A DNA stretch of 50,055 nucleotides from an uncultured Oscillospiraceae bacterium (GCA_958448165.1 CAUDCW010000015.1:1-50055), one strand, 5' to 3'. Shown: positions 1 to 8,971, counted from the first letter of the stretch. Translations and numbers: made by a program. Notes: generated by a model not told the origin, from the letters alone.

Positions 1-50
1 CATGACTGTTAATCATGATGTCACTGGTTCGAGCCCAGTTGGGGGAGCCA
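1..50 (+). tRNA. tRNA-Asn(GTT), 3' part
   Basis: The window opens inside a tRNA. The anticodon loop with GTT is at 6-12, the T arm with the GGTTCGAGCCC core lies at about 26-37, and a G-rich acceptor strand ends in an encoded CCA at 48-50. GTT reads asparagine codons. The D arm and 5' acceptor strand lie outside the window. A terminator follows directly, and the next genes look like remnants of a mobile element, so this tRNA 3' end may have served as an integration site (inference). Confidence 0.9.
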
Positions 51-52
51 AG

Positions 53-84
53 AAGGTTCGTAGAGTAATCTACGGACCTTTTTT
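53..84 (+). terminator. Intrinsic terminator after tRNA-Asn
   Basis: A stem of about 12 bp with one mismatch (AAGGTxCGTAGA paired with TCTACGxACCTT, loop GTAA) is followed by six T. It starts 3 nt after the encoded CCA of the tRNA. Confidence 0.85.
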
Positions 85-127
85 CAATGTAATAAATTTT
101 CAATGTAATAAATTAGGGGTGCTTAGA

Positions 128-615
128 ATGTCATACGTGACTTATAATGAGTTTCAGGATTTGATGGATGCTGTATTAAGGATTGTACAGGAATCTGAAA
201 GTTAAGGTGAAGCTGTTGAAGAATTACAATGGGTGGACGGCATCAATAAAATGCTCACGGACAAGGGAATACTTCTTGACAATACAAGGTTCGAGAATGT
301 TTCGGTGTTCAAGAGTGACGGCGTAACCTTTATTCTCTATCATTTTGAAGATGTCCATCTTGACATAAGCAAGCTTGCAATGTGGAGATTGCAGTCATAT
401 ACAGCCTTTGCAGGAATGTGGCTGTCCGAATATGTGGATAACAAACCTCTCCGAGTGCAGAACAAGCCGACAGTGAAAATACTATCGATTATGAACAGGA
501 AGATGATCCAATAGAAGAACCCAAAAATTCAAGTCTTGAACAGAACGCAGACAAGCAAAGAAAAGTAGCCATAAGAACCGAGCGATCGTCACAGGAGGAT
601 AACAGTAATGAGTAG
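128..615 (+). pseudogene. Degenerate mobile-element-type ORF
   Basis: An ORF starts at ATG 128 (MSYVTYNEFQDLM...), hits TAA at 203-205, and continues in the same frame from 206 (GEAVEELQWVDGINKML...) to about 475. From about 442 the reading moves to another frame, giving an acidic tail (TIDYEQEDDPIEE) that ends at TAG 613-615, overlapping the start of the next gene. Read together these look like one ancestral gene with a nonsense codon and a frameshift. Alternatively the segment from GTG 233 to 514 may still be expressed as a 93-residue protein. I do not recognise the family. Confidence 0.4.
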
Positions 616-880
616 ATTAACTTATCTCTATCAAATAGACTTACCTTACAGAGCCGTTGCTGTTTATACCTACCTCCACGACCGAGCAAACAAAAACGGT
701 GAGTGCTGGCCATCCGTAAAAACAATAGCAGGCGACATAAAGCTGTCACCTGCCACAGTACGCAGAGCTATTAAGGATTTGAAAAAAGCCGGGTTAATAA
801 AAACAGAACAACGATATAGAGAAAAGGGTGGTAAAAGCACATTGCTGTTTAGACTTAAACAGCGTACAGACATTGTTTAA
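608..880 (+). CDS. Helix-turn-helix protein, HTH_36/replication-initiator type
   Basis: 90 residues preceded by an AGGAGG-type site (594-600). The middle part reads GECWPSVKTIAGDIKLSPATVRRAIKDLKKAGLI, here summarised as a winged-helix DNA-binding pattern (residues about 30-65), with a basic wing and beta strand behind it. The N-terminal YLYQIDLPYRAVAVYTYLHDR matches the small HTH_36 proteins carried by clostridial conjugative elements and plasmids. It overlaps the end of the broken ORF before it and probably belonged to the same element. Whether it acts in replication or regulation cannot be told from sequence. Confidence 0.6.
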   Translation: MSRLTYLYQIDLPYRAVAVYTYLHDRANKNGECWPSVKTIAGDIKLSPATVRRAIKDLKKAGLIKTEQRYREKGGKSTLLFRLKQRTDIV

Positions 881-972
881 ACTTGGATATAGAAAATTTC
901 CTGAATATATGATATAATTTGTGGGATACAAAAATTAAAACATAATGAAATATTTTTGAAAGGAGGTCCCGA

Positions 973-2610
973 ATGACGAAGCAGAATCACAAATCAGGCT
1001 TTCTTGTAGCCGCGATGGTTTTCTCTGCTATTTTTTTACGTGTTTTGGGAAAGTTTGATATACTGATTGTTCCGGGGGGAATCGTCCGCTCGCTTATCTA
1101 TATCGCCCTTTATATCGGATGGGGAATTTCCGTCAGTAAACGGATTATTCAGGTTCAGGTGCGCCATTATCTGATTGCCGTTTCCTGCTTAATGGTTTTC
1201 TGGTTTGTTATCCGTTCAACGAATTACTTTTTTACAGTCGATGCCGCAATAAAACGGTATCTATGGTACTGTTACTACTTGCCAATGCTGTTTATTCCGC
1301 TGTTTTCTTTGTTTGTAGCCATCTCACTGGGTAAGCCCGCGAACGCAAAGTTATCGAAAACGGCGCTGCTGCTGTTATATATTCCTACGGTGCTTTGTCT
1401 GCTGTCGGTGCTTACAAATGATCTCCATCAGCTTATCTTTTCCTTCCCGGAAGGAGAGGTATGGACGGACAAAAACAATGGATATACATTCGGATATTAT
1501 ATCGTACTCGGGTGGGAGATTATTTGCGCTTTAGCGGCATTTGTCATCATGTTAATCAAGTGCCGGCACTCGCAAAGGAAAAAATATCTGCCGTTCTTGC
1601 TGTTAACAGCTTCTATTGTATATGCCTTGATATATGTCAGCGGCGTAGAGTGGCTGCAGATGATTGGTGGCGACATCACGGCGGCGCAGTGTCTGATGTT
1701 CACCGGAATATTGGAATGCTGTATTCAATGCGGACTTATCCAGACCAATACCGGTTACAAATCGCTGTTTGAAGCCGGTTCAATAGGAGCACAGATTGTA
1801 GACACGGACTATGATACCCGTTATGCCTCTTCAAACGCACCGAAGCTCACGGCGGATATGATGCGCTCGGCGCAGAGGGACGTAACAATGCTTGATAACA
1901 ACACTCTGCTCAGAAGCAGTAAGATCAACGGCGGTTATGTTTTGTGGCAGGAAGATATTACAGACATTACCGCTCTGCTGGAAAAGCTGGAGGAAAACAG
2001 GAAAACTATTTCGGAAAGCAATTATGTGGAGCAGGAAAACTATAAAACCAAGGTGAAGATCAACACAGTTCGGGAAAAGAACAGACTGTATGACCGGCTG
2101 CAGGCACAAACCGCACATCAAATCGAGCTGCTCGACCAGCTCTTGACGCAATATGAAGCGGAACCCGACCCGAAAATTCGCCGCAGTCTGCTTGCAAAAG
2201 CGGCGGTGATCGGAGCATACATAAAACGTCGGGGTAATTTAATGTTTATCGGCGAAAAATCCGATGTAACGGATACCGCCGAGCTGTCAGCCTGTCTTGA
2301 TGAGTCTTTTGCCAATTTAGAGCTTATGTGTGTGGAGTGTGCCGTTGATATTCCGGGCAAAAACAGCATTTATATCCGGGATGCGATCCGTGTATATGAC
2401 TTTTTTGAAGCAGTGACGGAAGAAGCGATGGATGACCTTCGTTTTGTCTGGCTGAAAGCCCGCAGTCTTGAAGACGCCGTCATCTTTTATCTGCAAGCAG
2501 AAAGCAAAACCGAATTGTCGGCGCTGTCCGAGCTTTCTGACACCTGCACTTATGAGGAAGGCGTATGGCGCTTTTCTCTGCGTATCGGAAAGGCGGGTGA
2601 ACAGGTATGA
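973..2610 (+). CDS. Degenerate sensor kinase with 7TM N-terminal domain
   Basis: 545 residues after a perfect AAAGGAGGT site. Residues about 10-250 hold roughly seven hydrophobic segments, matching the N-terminal 7TM module of clostridial histidine kinases. A PAS-like segment (about 255-335) and a coiled coil (about 335-410) follow. The C-terminal 130 residues sit where a catalytic ATPase domain would be, but I see no clear N box or glycine-rich G boxes, so it probably does not bind ATP. It overlaps the next kinase gene by ATGA. I infer that it senses a signal at the membrane and works with the competent kinase encoded behind it. The ligand is unknown. Confidence 0.65.
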   Translation: MTKQNHKSGFLVAAMVFSAIFLRVLGKFDILIVPGGIVRSLIYIALYIGWGISVSKRIIQVQVRHYLIAVSCLMVFWFVIRSTNYFFTVDAAIKRYLWYCYYLPMLFIPLFSLFVAISLGKPANAKLSKTALLLLYIPTVLCLLSVLTNDLHQLIFSFPEGEVWTDKNNGYTFGYYIVLGWEIICALAAFVIMLIKCRHSQRKKYLPFLLLTASIVYALIYVSGVEWLQMIGGDITAAQCLMFTGILECCIQCGLIQTNTGYKSLFEAGSIGAQIVDTDYDTRYASSNAPKLTADMMRSAQRDVTMLDNNTLLRSSKINGGYVLWQEDITDITALLEKLEENRKTISESNYVEQENYKTKVKINTVREKNRLYDRLQAQTAHQIELLDQLLTQYEAEPDPKIRRSLLAKAAVIGAYIKRRGNLMFIGEKSDVTDTAELSACLDESFANLELMCVECAVDIPGKNSIYIRDAIRVYDFFEAVTEEAMDDLRFVWLKARSLEDAVIFYLQAESKTELSALSELSDTCTYEEGVWRFSLRIGKAGEQV

Positions 2611-3896
2611 CGAATTTTTATCTTTCTTCGACTTCGGCACAAACGATGCTGCTTGTTGCCTTGTTCCTTACCCTGATTTTATCCCTTTTCCTGCTGCTTG
2701 CAGCTTACGGCAGACAGCGTGACAAATGGAAAAAATATCTGCATCTGTCCGTATTTCTGTTCTTTCTTATCTTATTGTCAGTGTTAGCAGATGCTTTTTC
2801 ACAGATAACCGAAGGATTGGAGTACAAGATGTGGTTGCCTCTCCCTATGTGGCTGCTTTGGTGCGTCACATTTGCGGCAGATTTTCTGATGATATGGGAT
2901 ATTGCAGGGCTGTGGAGACTAAGGAGACAGTCGCTTAGTCGAGATTCAATCAAACAGGCTCTGGATATGCTGCCAAGCGGCATATGCTATTTCACACCGT
3001 CCGGGGGCGTAAAGCTTTGCAACAGGCAAATGGATTCTCTATTCCTCACGATTGCACAGAGTGATCTCCAAACGCTTGCAGAACTGCAGGACGCACTGTC
3101 AGACTGCGATGCGTCCAGCGGAGTAATCCGGCTCTCTCAGGAGAGGCAGACCTATCTTTTCCCTGACGGCAAAGTGTGGCGTTACCGACAGACCGAGGTG
3201 AAAGCTTCGGACGGTATTGTGTATACGGAAGCCGTATTTTCGGATATCACCGAGCTGTACAATAAAAATCTTGAGCTGAAAGCGCAGATCAAGCGGCTGA
3301 ATGCCATTTCCCGAGAATTAAAATGGCTTTCCGACAATGCTCTGATTCTTACAAGAGAAAAGGAAGTGCTGTCCGCCAAGACGAAGCTGCATGACGATAT
3401 GGGAGCGGGACTGATCGCCATACGGCACATTCTTAACAATAACCGGACGGAGGAAGCGGCAAATGCCATAGATTTGTTCCGCCGGGCTGTCAGCACCATA
3501 AAATACGATAATGCCTATCCGCAGGGGCGTTGCGAACCGGACAGATTCCTGCATGATGCCGAGGCAATCGGAATAAAAGTAAATATGACCGGAGAGTTGC
3601 CTGAGCAGGAGGAGCTTCGGCGTGTTATGATTCTTGCCATGCGGGAATGCCTGACAAACAGCGTGCGTCATGCCGGAGCAACAACAATACATATCACGGT
3701 GGAGAAAAAGGGAGACAGCATTTCCATGAAGATTACAAATGACGGAAGACCTCCCGAAACCGAGGTTGTTCCCAAGGGCGGACTTCTCAACCTGTACCGT
3801 CATATCATGGATTGCGGCGGTACGATGGAAATACAGTCGAAGCCGAGCTTTGCATTAACCGTGGTTCTCACGGTGATACAGGAGGGTACAGAATGA
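2607..3896 (+). CDS. Membrane-bound sensor histidine kinase
   Basis: 429 residues. Three hydrophobic helices (about 8-28, 42-62, 73-95) precede a PAS-like region (about 110-215). The phosphorylation box LHDDMGAGLIAIRHIL carries His262, in the form used by NarX/LytS-type kinases. The ATPase domain shows an N box (ECLTNSVRHAGA, Asn351) and a G box (PKGGLLNLYRHIMDCGG). This protein therefore has the catalytic parts that the upstream sensor lacks. It starts on the stop codon of that gene and overlaps the response-regulator gene by ATGA, so the three are translationally coupled and surely form one signalling unit. Confidence 0.85.
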   Translation: MTNFYLSSTSAQTMLLVALFLTLILSLFLLLAAYGRQRDKWKKYLHLSVFLFFLILLSVLADAFSQITEGLEYKMWLPLPMWLLWCVTFAADFLMIWDIAGLWRLRRQSLSRDSIKQALDMLPSGICYFTPSGGVKLCNRQMDSLFLTIAQSDLQTLAELQDALSDCDASSGVIRLSQERQTYLFPDGKVWRYRQTEVKASDGIVYTEAVFSDITELYNKNLELKAQIKRLNAISRELKWLSDNALILTREKEVLSAKTKLHDDMGAGLIAIRHILNNNRTEEAANAIDLFRRAVSTIKYDNAYPQGRCEPDRFLHDAEAIGIKVNMTGELPEQEELRRVMILAMRECLTNSVRHAGATTIHITVEKKGDSISMKITNDGRPPETEVVPKGGLLNLYRHIMDCGGTMEIQSKPSFALTVVLTVIQEGTE

Positions 3897-4546
3897 AACG
3901 GGTTCTTATTGTAGAGGATCAGCGGATGCCCCGTGAAAATATGGAGCGGACTCTTTCCGACAGTGGCAGATACGAGCTGGTCACCAGTCTGAACGGAGCG
4001 GATATTGCTATTTTGAAATGCTGTCAGCAGCACATTGACCTGATTTTAATGGACGTCTGCACTTTGGGTAATAAAGACGGAATTGAAGCTGCCGCGGAAA
4101 TCAAGGCGAAGTTTCCGAACATCAAGATCATCGTTGTCACATCAATGTTTGAGGTGAGCTACCTTGAACGAGCCAAAGCAGCCGGGGTTGACAGCTTCTG
4201 GTATAAGGATATCAGTCCGGAAACGCTGATTGATGTGATTGACCGCACAATGGCGGGCGAGCATCTTTTTCCGAACGAAACGCCGAAGGTGAAATTGGGA
4301 CTTGCCGAAAGCACGGAGCTGACGGCAAAGGAGATTGAGGTACTGCGGCTTATCTGTGACGGATTGGAATACGATGAAATAGCCGACAAGCTGGCTATTG
4401 CGGAAAGAACCGTCAAATTTCATGCTTCCAACATCTTATCAAAAACCGGATATGCCAACAGAACACGGCTTGCCATTGCAGTAACAAACAAGAAATTTAT
4501 TGTTCCCAACATCCCCGAAGAGCAGGAGTTTTCAAAAACCGAATAA
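3893..4546 (+). CDS. LuxR/NarL-family response regulator
   Basis: 217 residues from ATG 3893, which overlaps the kinase stop codon and has GGAGGGT in front. An in-frame start further upstream would lie inside the kinase gene and is not needed. The receiver domain has the acidic pocket (VEDQ), phospho-acceptor Asp54 (LILMDV), Thr of VTSM, and the Lys of WYKDIS. The C-terminal LuxR-type HTH (about 145-205) reads LTAKEIEVLRLI with ERTVKFHASNILSK as recognition helix. It should bind a palindrome as a dimer; a candidate site lies 80 bp downstream of its own gene. Confidence 0.9.
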   Translation: MKRVLIVEDQRMPRENMERTLSDSGRYELVTSLNGADIAILKCCQQHIDLILMDVCTLGNKDGIEAAAEIKAKFPNIKIIVVTSMFEVSYLERAKAAGVDSFWYKDISPETLIDVIDRTMAGEHLFPNETPKVKLGLAESTELTAKEIEVLRLICDGLEYDEIADKLAIAERTVKFHASNILSKTGYANRTRLAIAVTNKKFIVPNIPEEQEFSKTE

Positions 4547-4563
4547 CCGAAACCGTATCAGTC

Positions 4564-4598
4564 TAACCCGGCTTTCTTTGAAGTCGGGTTAATTTTTT
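4564..4598 (+). terminator. Intrinsic terminator of the sensor operon
   Basis: TAACCCGGCTT and GAAGxCGGGTTA form an 11-bp stem with one mismatch and a short loop, followed by ATTTTTT. It closes the three-gene operon. Confidence 0.85.
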
Positions 4599-4625
4599 GA
4601 AATTTTTTTGAATAAAGTGCAAAAA

Positions 4626-4670
4626 CCTGTACTTAGGTACAGGGCGCAATAGAAACAAATACATTATAAT
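4626..4670 (+). promoter_or_regulatory. Activator-type promoter with palindromic operator
   Basis: CCTGTACTTAGGTACAGG (4626-4643) is an 18-nt inverted repeat with 7-bp arms. A consensus -10 TATAAT lies at 4665-4670, but the -35 position (4642-4647) has no consensus. The palindrome centre is about 42 bp before the expected start site near 4677, the usual place for an activator that contacts RNA polymerase at -35. I infer that the LuxR-type regulator encoded just upstream binds here and drives the following genes. Confidence 0.55.
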
Positions 4671-4725
4671 TATTACGGTACAAATCTGTGTTGTCGATTT
4701 TTAATTATGAAACGGAGGTGATTTT

Positions 4726-5109
4726 ATGCGGAGAGTCGTTGTAGATATGCAAAACGCTTTGTTTGCTGACGCCATAGCAACTGCCTTGCGTGATTTTGAT
4801 TCGGATTTTGAGGTTTTTCCGAGTGAAAGTCCCGACAAAACAACGGATATGTGCGTTTTTACTAAAGCGAATGTTCTTATAATGGAGGTCACAGCCTACA
4901 CTCCGTGGAAAATTGAGGAGCGAATGAAAATCCGTGACGAAGTAAAATCATATTGTCCCGATTGTAAAATCGTTCTCGTGGTAGATGAAAATACCGAGAA
5001 AAAATTAGCCGATAAGGTTCGCCGAGCGAAAAAAGACGGACTTATTGATGATTTCCTTTACGGCTCGGTATCTGCCACCTATCTGTCTGCGGTTGTTGAT
5101 ACTCTCTGA
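4726..5109 (+). CDS. Stand-alone receiver-like protein without phospho-Asp
   Basis: 127 residues, with AACGGAGGTGA before ATG 4726. The alternation of hydrophobic strands and helices follows a CheY-like receiver. The position matching Asp54 of the neighbouring regulator is Glu54 (VLIMEVTAY), the conserved Thr is replaced (VLVVDE) and the conserved Lys is replaced by Gly (FLYGSVS). It therefore probably cannot be phosphorylated in the usual way. Glu can mimic phospho-Asp, so it may be a constitutively 'on' adaptor or a partner of the kinase/regulator pair. It is the first gene behind the palindromic promoter. No DNA-binding domain is present. Confidence 0.55.
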   Translation: MRRVVVDMQNALFADAIATALRDFDSDFEVFPSESPDKTTDMCVFTKANVLIMEVTAYTPWKIEERMKIRDEVKSYCPDCKIVLVVDENTEKKLADKVRRAKKDGLIDDFLYGSVSATYLSAVVDTL

Positions 5110-5161
5110 TAAAACAGAGAAGAACACAGAAACATAAATAATACTTGTGAGGTGAATTTTT

Positions 5162-7990
5162 ATGAAAACAAACATTTCAAAAAAAGTTTTAAGCATATGC
5201 TTAGCATTACTAATCTGCATTTCCGCATTGCCTTTGACAATGCTTACGGCAAGTGCGGCTGATTACAGCATAACCATTAACAATGTAGTTTACCCACGTC
5301 CCGGTGCTGCTCCGAAATGCAATGTTACCTTTGACGGTGGTTTCAGCTACGTGTTACAGGGCTGTATTTGGGAAGGCGACGATGAGGTGGCAATTGAACC
5401 CGAAAGCTTCAAGTCCTTTTATTCTGAGGTTTTTAATTCTTACGGTGAAGAACCATATAAGCTTGATAAGTTTGTTGATACAAAAAAATACAGTTTATTG
5501 ATAATGTTTCTTATTAAAAACAAATATATTCCGGCGGGTACCGAATGTACAGTAACCCTCTATGATGAAAACGGTAATTTGATGGATGTAAGCACAGAAG
5601 GTAATTATATTCCGGTATCAGTGCTTAAATCTACGGCTCCGGAGGGTATCTCTTTGCCGGATAGCTGGACTGACAGCGATACTATTTTGATGTGTTCTTC
5701 TGCTCCTATGATTTGTTCCCCTGAAGATCATATTCATATACAAGGTTCATACAGTTATGACGACAACTGCCATTGGCGTGAATGTACTGTATGCGGTGAA
5801 AAAATATTTGACTCTGAAGGTAAGCACCGCAAATATTGCACAAGAACTGAAAGTTGGTCATGTATTAATCAGGCTACTGCAAGTAAAGAAGGAGAATATG
5901 TAAAAGAATGCTCCAGTTGCTCGCATGATATGGAGAGAATAACAGTTCCGAAAACAGGGGAACAAACAGTCGTAACCACTTATGACGAATTGAGAAATGC
6001 TCTTGCAAAGGGCGGCAAGCAGTGGATTAAACTTGATTTTCCCGGTAAAATCTTTAAACAGGAGGACTTCAAGTATGATTATACCCTTTGTTTGGATGAC
6101 CCTGACGCTGACATTACAATAGACTTAAACAACTGTATGCTGGTAAGAAAAACATTGTACGACAAAAGGCTTTTTGAAATCAAGCAAGGAAAGCTCAGGT
6201 TATGGCAAAAGGACGGAAACGGTATAGATAGTACTGTTAACTTCAAATACAATTTTTCTTTTGATACCGGCAACGGTGAAGCGGTGTTTTATGTCGGAAA
6301 CTCAGGAAGTCTTACATTGACTAATGTTTATTCTCTGTCACCGGGTTCAGATGACAGAGGTACTTTTACTTATGCTTTTCCGATTGTAAAATCAAGCGGA
6401 AACCTCCGCATTGACAGCGGTGTATATAACTCCTATAATGAAACCTCTGCTGTTGAAATTGACGGAGGTACAGCGGTTATTAACGGCGGATATTTTAATT
6501 CAACCTATTACAAAAGCTCAGCCGTGAAAATTACAGCCCCGTACAAAGAAAAAACTACTGTCGAAATTAACTATGGTAATTTCGGCGCACTCAACACGGC
6601 AGTTTATATGGATAGAGATACCGTTGTCACAATAAACGGCGGCAACTTCGAATATAAGGATACGGACAGAAATTTATATCAGAAATACGCTTTGTATGCA
6701 TATGTGGCGGATTTAACAATAAACGGCGGTTATTTCTACGGTTCATTAAATGCATTAGATGCAAGAGGACTTCATTCACTTAATATTTCAAACGGATATT
6801 TTAAATTGTATAATCAAACCGAAGACGGCAATTTGGCGGCAGTTTACTTGGGCGGTGATTATAGCACTAATACTATAATTTCCGGAGGAAGATATTATGG
6901 AAATAAAGGAATTGAATTCAGTTCAAAAACTGATTTTTCAAAAATTATTCCCAAAGGCTGCTATGTTACAGATTATGATACCGATTTAGTAATTGACCAT
7001 AATATCACCGATTATTCGCTCGGAGGCTCTATTGATATATCTGCAAAAAGGCCGAGAATTACAACACAGCCGTCGGGCGGACATTCCCTTAATATGGGTG
7101 ACGCAATCGTTCTTAAAATAGACGCTGACAATGCAAACGAGTACATATGGCACATTATTGACGAAAACGGACATGAGCTTTCGTGGAACTATCTTTCAAA
7201 CAACGGCTATACAACTCCAAATGTGTATTCAGGCGGCAAAATGCTTATGCTCAGGGAAGTTTCCGACTGGATGACAGGCAAGCGTGTTTACTGCGTTGCA
7301 AAAGGCTACGGCGGAACTGTTATGTCGGATATAGTTACTTTGTCTGTGGATAAGGTAATCAAATACTGTAATGATCTTTACTTTGACAACCTCGATCAAA
7401 TCTGGAATCACAAGACAGTCGGAGATTTCAAAAATCCGAAAAACGACGCAAATGCTCCATACACCATTGGTAATGTAAGGTGGGCGATGTTCCGCAAGAT
7501 TCTCAGTGATGATTATGAATTTGAATGCGGAGATAATGTAACAGTCGCAATTGACGTTATTCCAAAGGAAGGATATACATTTTACAGTACTGTATACGGA
7601 AAACTTAACGGAATAGATTCCTATGTTACAGTTAAAAACGAGGACGGCAGTCGTTCTATCGTGTTTAATATGACAATAACTGCACCCGATGAGTACAAAA
7701 CACAGGATATTGAACTTTCAGTAACAGAGCCTGTTGCAGGCTTAAAGCCGTCATCAACGGCAAAATGCACCTCAGGCTACGTAATACCGGGAACACCCTC
7801 GTGGACTCCTGCCGATACTACCTTCAAAAGCGGTACGCAGTACACGGTGAAAATCCCGGTAACAGCAGAGTACAAATGGGGAGATATTTCTACCGTAACA
7901 GCAATACACTACAATTTTTGTAAGCGAGGATTCATTCGACACGCTCGACGAGAGCGCAAGACAGGATGTAGCTCCCGGCGAGAGCCTTGA
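5162..7990 (+). CDS. Large secreted beta-helix surface protein, frameshifted near its end
   Basis: 942 residues as read. A signal peptide (about 1-32, ending LTASA) is followed by a region with two Cys pairs (HWRECTVCGEKIFDSEGKH near 203-220 and CSSCSHD) of a type common in clostridial surface proteins. Residues about 300-600 carry repeated INGGYF/INGGNF turns typical of a right-handed beta helix. The last 20 residues are basic and unlike the rest: removing one T from the T5 run at 7915-7919 gives a continuous reading through VSEDSFDTLDE to a stop at 8103-8105. Either the gene is truncated by slippage or the base is a sequencing error. No enzymatic motif is visible. Confidence 0.75.
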   Translation: MKTNISKKVLSICLALLICISALPLTMLTASAADYSITINNVVYPRPGAAPKCNVTFDGGFSYVLQGCIWEGDDEVAIEPESFKSFYSEVFNSYGEEPYKLDKFVDTKKYSLLIMFLIKNKYIPAGTECTVTLYDENGNLMDVSTEGNYIPVSVLKSTAPEGISLPDSWTDSDTILMCSSAPMICSPEDHIHIQGSYSYDDNCHWRECTVCGEKIFDSEGKHRKYCTRTESWSCINQATASKEGEYVKECSSCSHDMERITVPKTGEQTVVTTYDELRNALAKGGKQWIKLDFPGKIFKQEDFKYDYTLCLDDPDADITIDLNNCMLVRKTLYDKRLFEIKQGKLRLWQKDGNGIDSTVNFKYNFSFDTGNGEAVFYVGNSGSLTLTNVYSLSPGSDDRGTFTYAFPIVKSSGNLRIDSGVYNSYNETSAVEIDGGTAVINGGYFNSTYYKSSAVKITAPYKEKTTVEINYGNFGALNTAVYMDRDTVVTINGGNFEYKDTDRNLYQKYALYAYVADLTINGGYFYGSLNALDARGLHSLNISNGYFKLYNQTEDGNLAAVYLGGDYSTNTIISGGRYYGNKGIEFSSKTDFSKIIPKGCYVTDYDTDLVIDHNITDYSLGGSIDISAKRPRITTQPSGGHSLNMGDAIVLKIDADNANEYIWHIIDENGHELSWNYLSNNGYTTPNVYSGGKMLMLREVSDWMTGKRVYCVAKGYGGTVMSDIVTLSVDKVIKYCNDLYFDNLDQIWNHKTVGDFKNPKNDANAPYTIGNVRWAMFRKILSDDYEFECGDNVTVAIDVIPKEGYTFYSTVYGKLNGIDSYVTVKNEDGSRSIVFNMTITAPDEYKTQDIELSVTEPVAGLKPSSTAKCTSGYVIPGTPSWTPADTTFKSGTQYTVKIPVTAEYKWGDISTVTAIHYNFCKRGFIRHARRERKTGCSSRREP

Positions 7991-8107
7991 GGTTAAAATG
8001 ACATACAAGCTCAATGATTTAACAACGCCTGTTGAAATCAAGTTCTCAGATCTTCTTGAAAGTGAAACGGATAGTTTGACAATAGATTTGACTTCGTTGA
8101 AGTAATA
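7990..8107 (+). repeat. Direct repeat, copy 1 (3' end of surface-protein gene)
   Basis: This segment encodes the restored C-terminus of the surface protein (VKMTYKLNDLTTPVEIKFSD... to LTSLK stop). The same sequence, with only three base differences over about 116 bp, recurs at 8972-9089 beyond the lipoprotein gene. Confidence 0.9.
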
Positions 8108-8227
8108 TTGTGATGTTTCTTTGATCACTAAACATACAAGCTTAAATTCAAAATGATATATCAGGCATAATCAATAAGTTTTAAATATCAAACAGATAAA
8201 AATATAAATTCTAAGGAGGAATTCAAA

Positions 8228-8902
8228 ATGAAAAAATTTACTGCTGTTTTATTGACACTTCTTCTTGCGGCTTCAATCACAGCCTGCACGGACGGCAACA
8301 GCTCCGCAGACGCTTCATCTGAAACAACTAAAACCACAAGCTCGTCCGAAAGCTCGGAAACAACGCCTCAGGCAACCGAAACACAGCCTGAAACGGAATC
8401 TCAGACAGAAAGCAAGGAGCTTGAAGCAGGCGACAGCGGCGAGGGCGAGAAAACTCTCGACAGCGCTTTCTGCACAGTAACAATCCCCGAGGGCTTGCAG
8501 TACAATGTTTACTCCTATTACCACGATGAGGACGCACTTGGCACAATTGAGATTGATTTCGGCAAAAAATACACAATCGAGGGCAGGCTTGAAGTCAGCA
8601 CTACAAGAATGATAAGCTCCCTTGACGACGCAGTGCAGGAATGTATCAGAGTAAGAAATCTCGATACCTATAAAGAGGGCAAGTCTGAAATCGGCGAAGA
8701 AGTAACCTACGGTGATACTACATACAAAGTGGTTAATATGTCACACGAACACGGCGCAGAAACCTGCCTTGTATCCTATTACAAGAGAGCAGACGGCAAG
8801 GACATCTATGTTGAGATAAGAGCAACAAATAAAGGCACGATCAGCCTTGACATTACCGATCCCCTTGTTCAGGAGCTTGCAAAGTCTGCTGTTTACAAGT
8901 AA
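8228..8902 (+). CDS. Lipoprotein, unknown function
   Basis: 224 residues, with CTAAGGAGGAATTC before ATG 8228. The N-terminus is a lipoprotein signal with lipobox ITAC (Cys20). Residues about 22-70 are a Ser/Thr/Glu linker, and the rest is a mixed alpha/beta domain beginning near DSAFCTVTIPEGL. I recognise no family. It sits between the two copies of a duplicated gene end and lies downstream of the secreted beta-helix protein, so it is probably also displayed on the outer face of the membrane. Its promoter is not obvious. Confidence 0.8.
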   Translation: MKKFTAVLLTLLLAASITACTDGNSSADASSETTKTTSSSESSETTPQATETQPETESQTESKELEAGDSGEGEKTLDSAFCTVTIPEGLQYNVYSYYHDEDALGTIEIDFGKKYTIEGRLEVSTTRMISSLDDAVQECIRVRNLDTYKEGKSEIGEEVTYGDTTYKVVNMSHEHGAETCLVSYYKRADGKDIYVEIRATNKGTISLDITDPLVQELAKSAVYK

Positions 8903-8919
8903 TTCTAAAAGCTTTTGCA

Positions 8920-8952
8920 CATCGCAGGCAGAAAAGCATTCCGCCTGCGATG
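8920..8952 (+). terminator. Hairpin after lipoprotein gene
   Basis: CATCGCAGGC and GCCTGCGATG form a perfect 10-bp stem with a 13-nt loop, 18 nt after the stop codon. There is no clear T run, so it may be a 3' stabiliser or a weak terminator. Confidence 0.5.
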
Positions 8953-8971
8953 ATGTCAAAATGAACAATTA

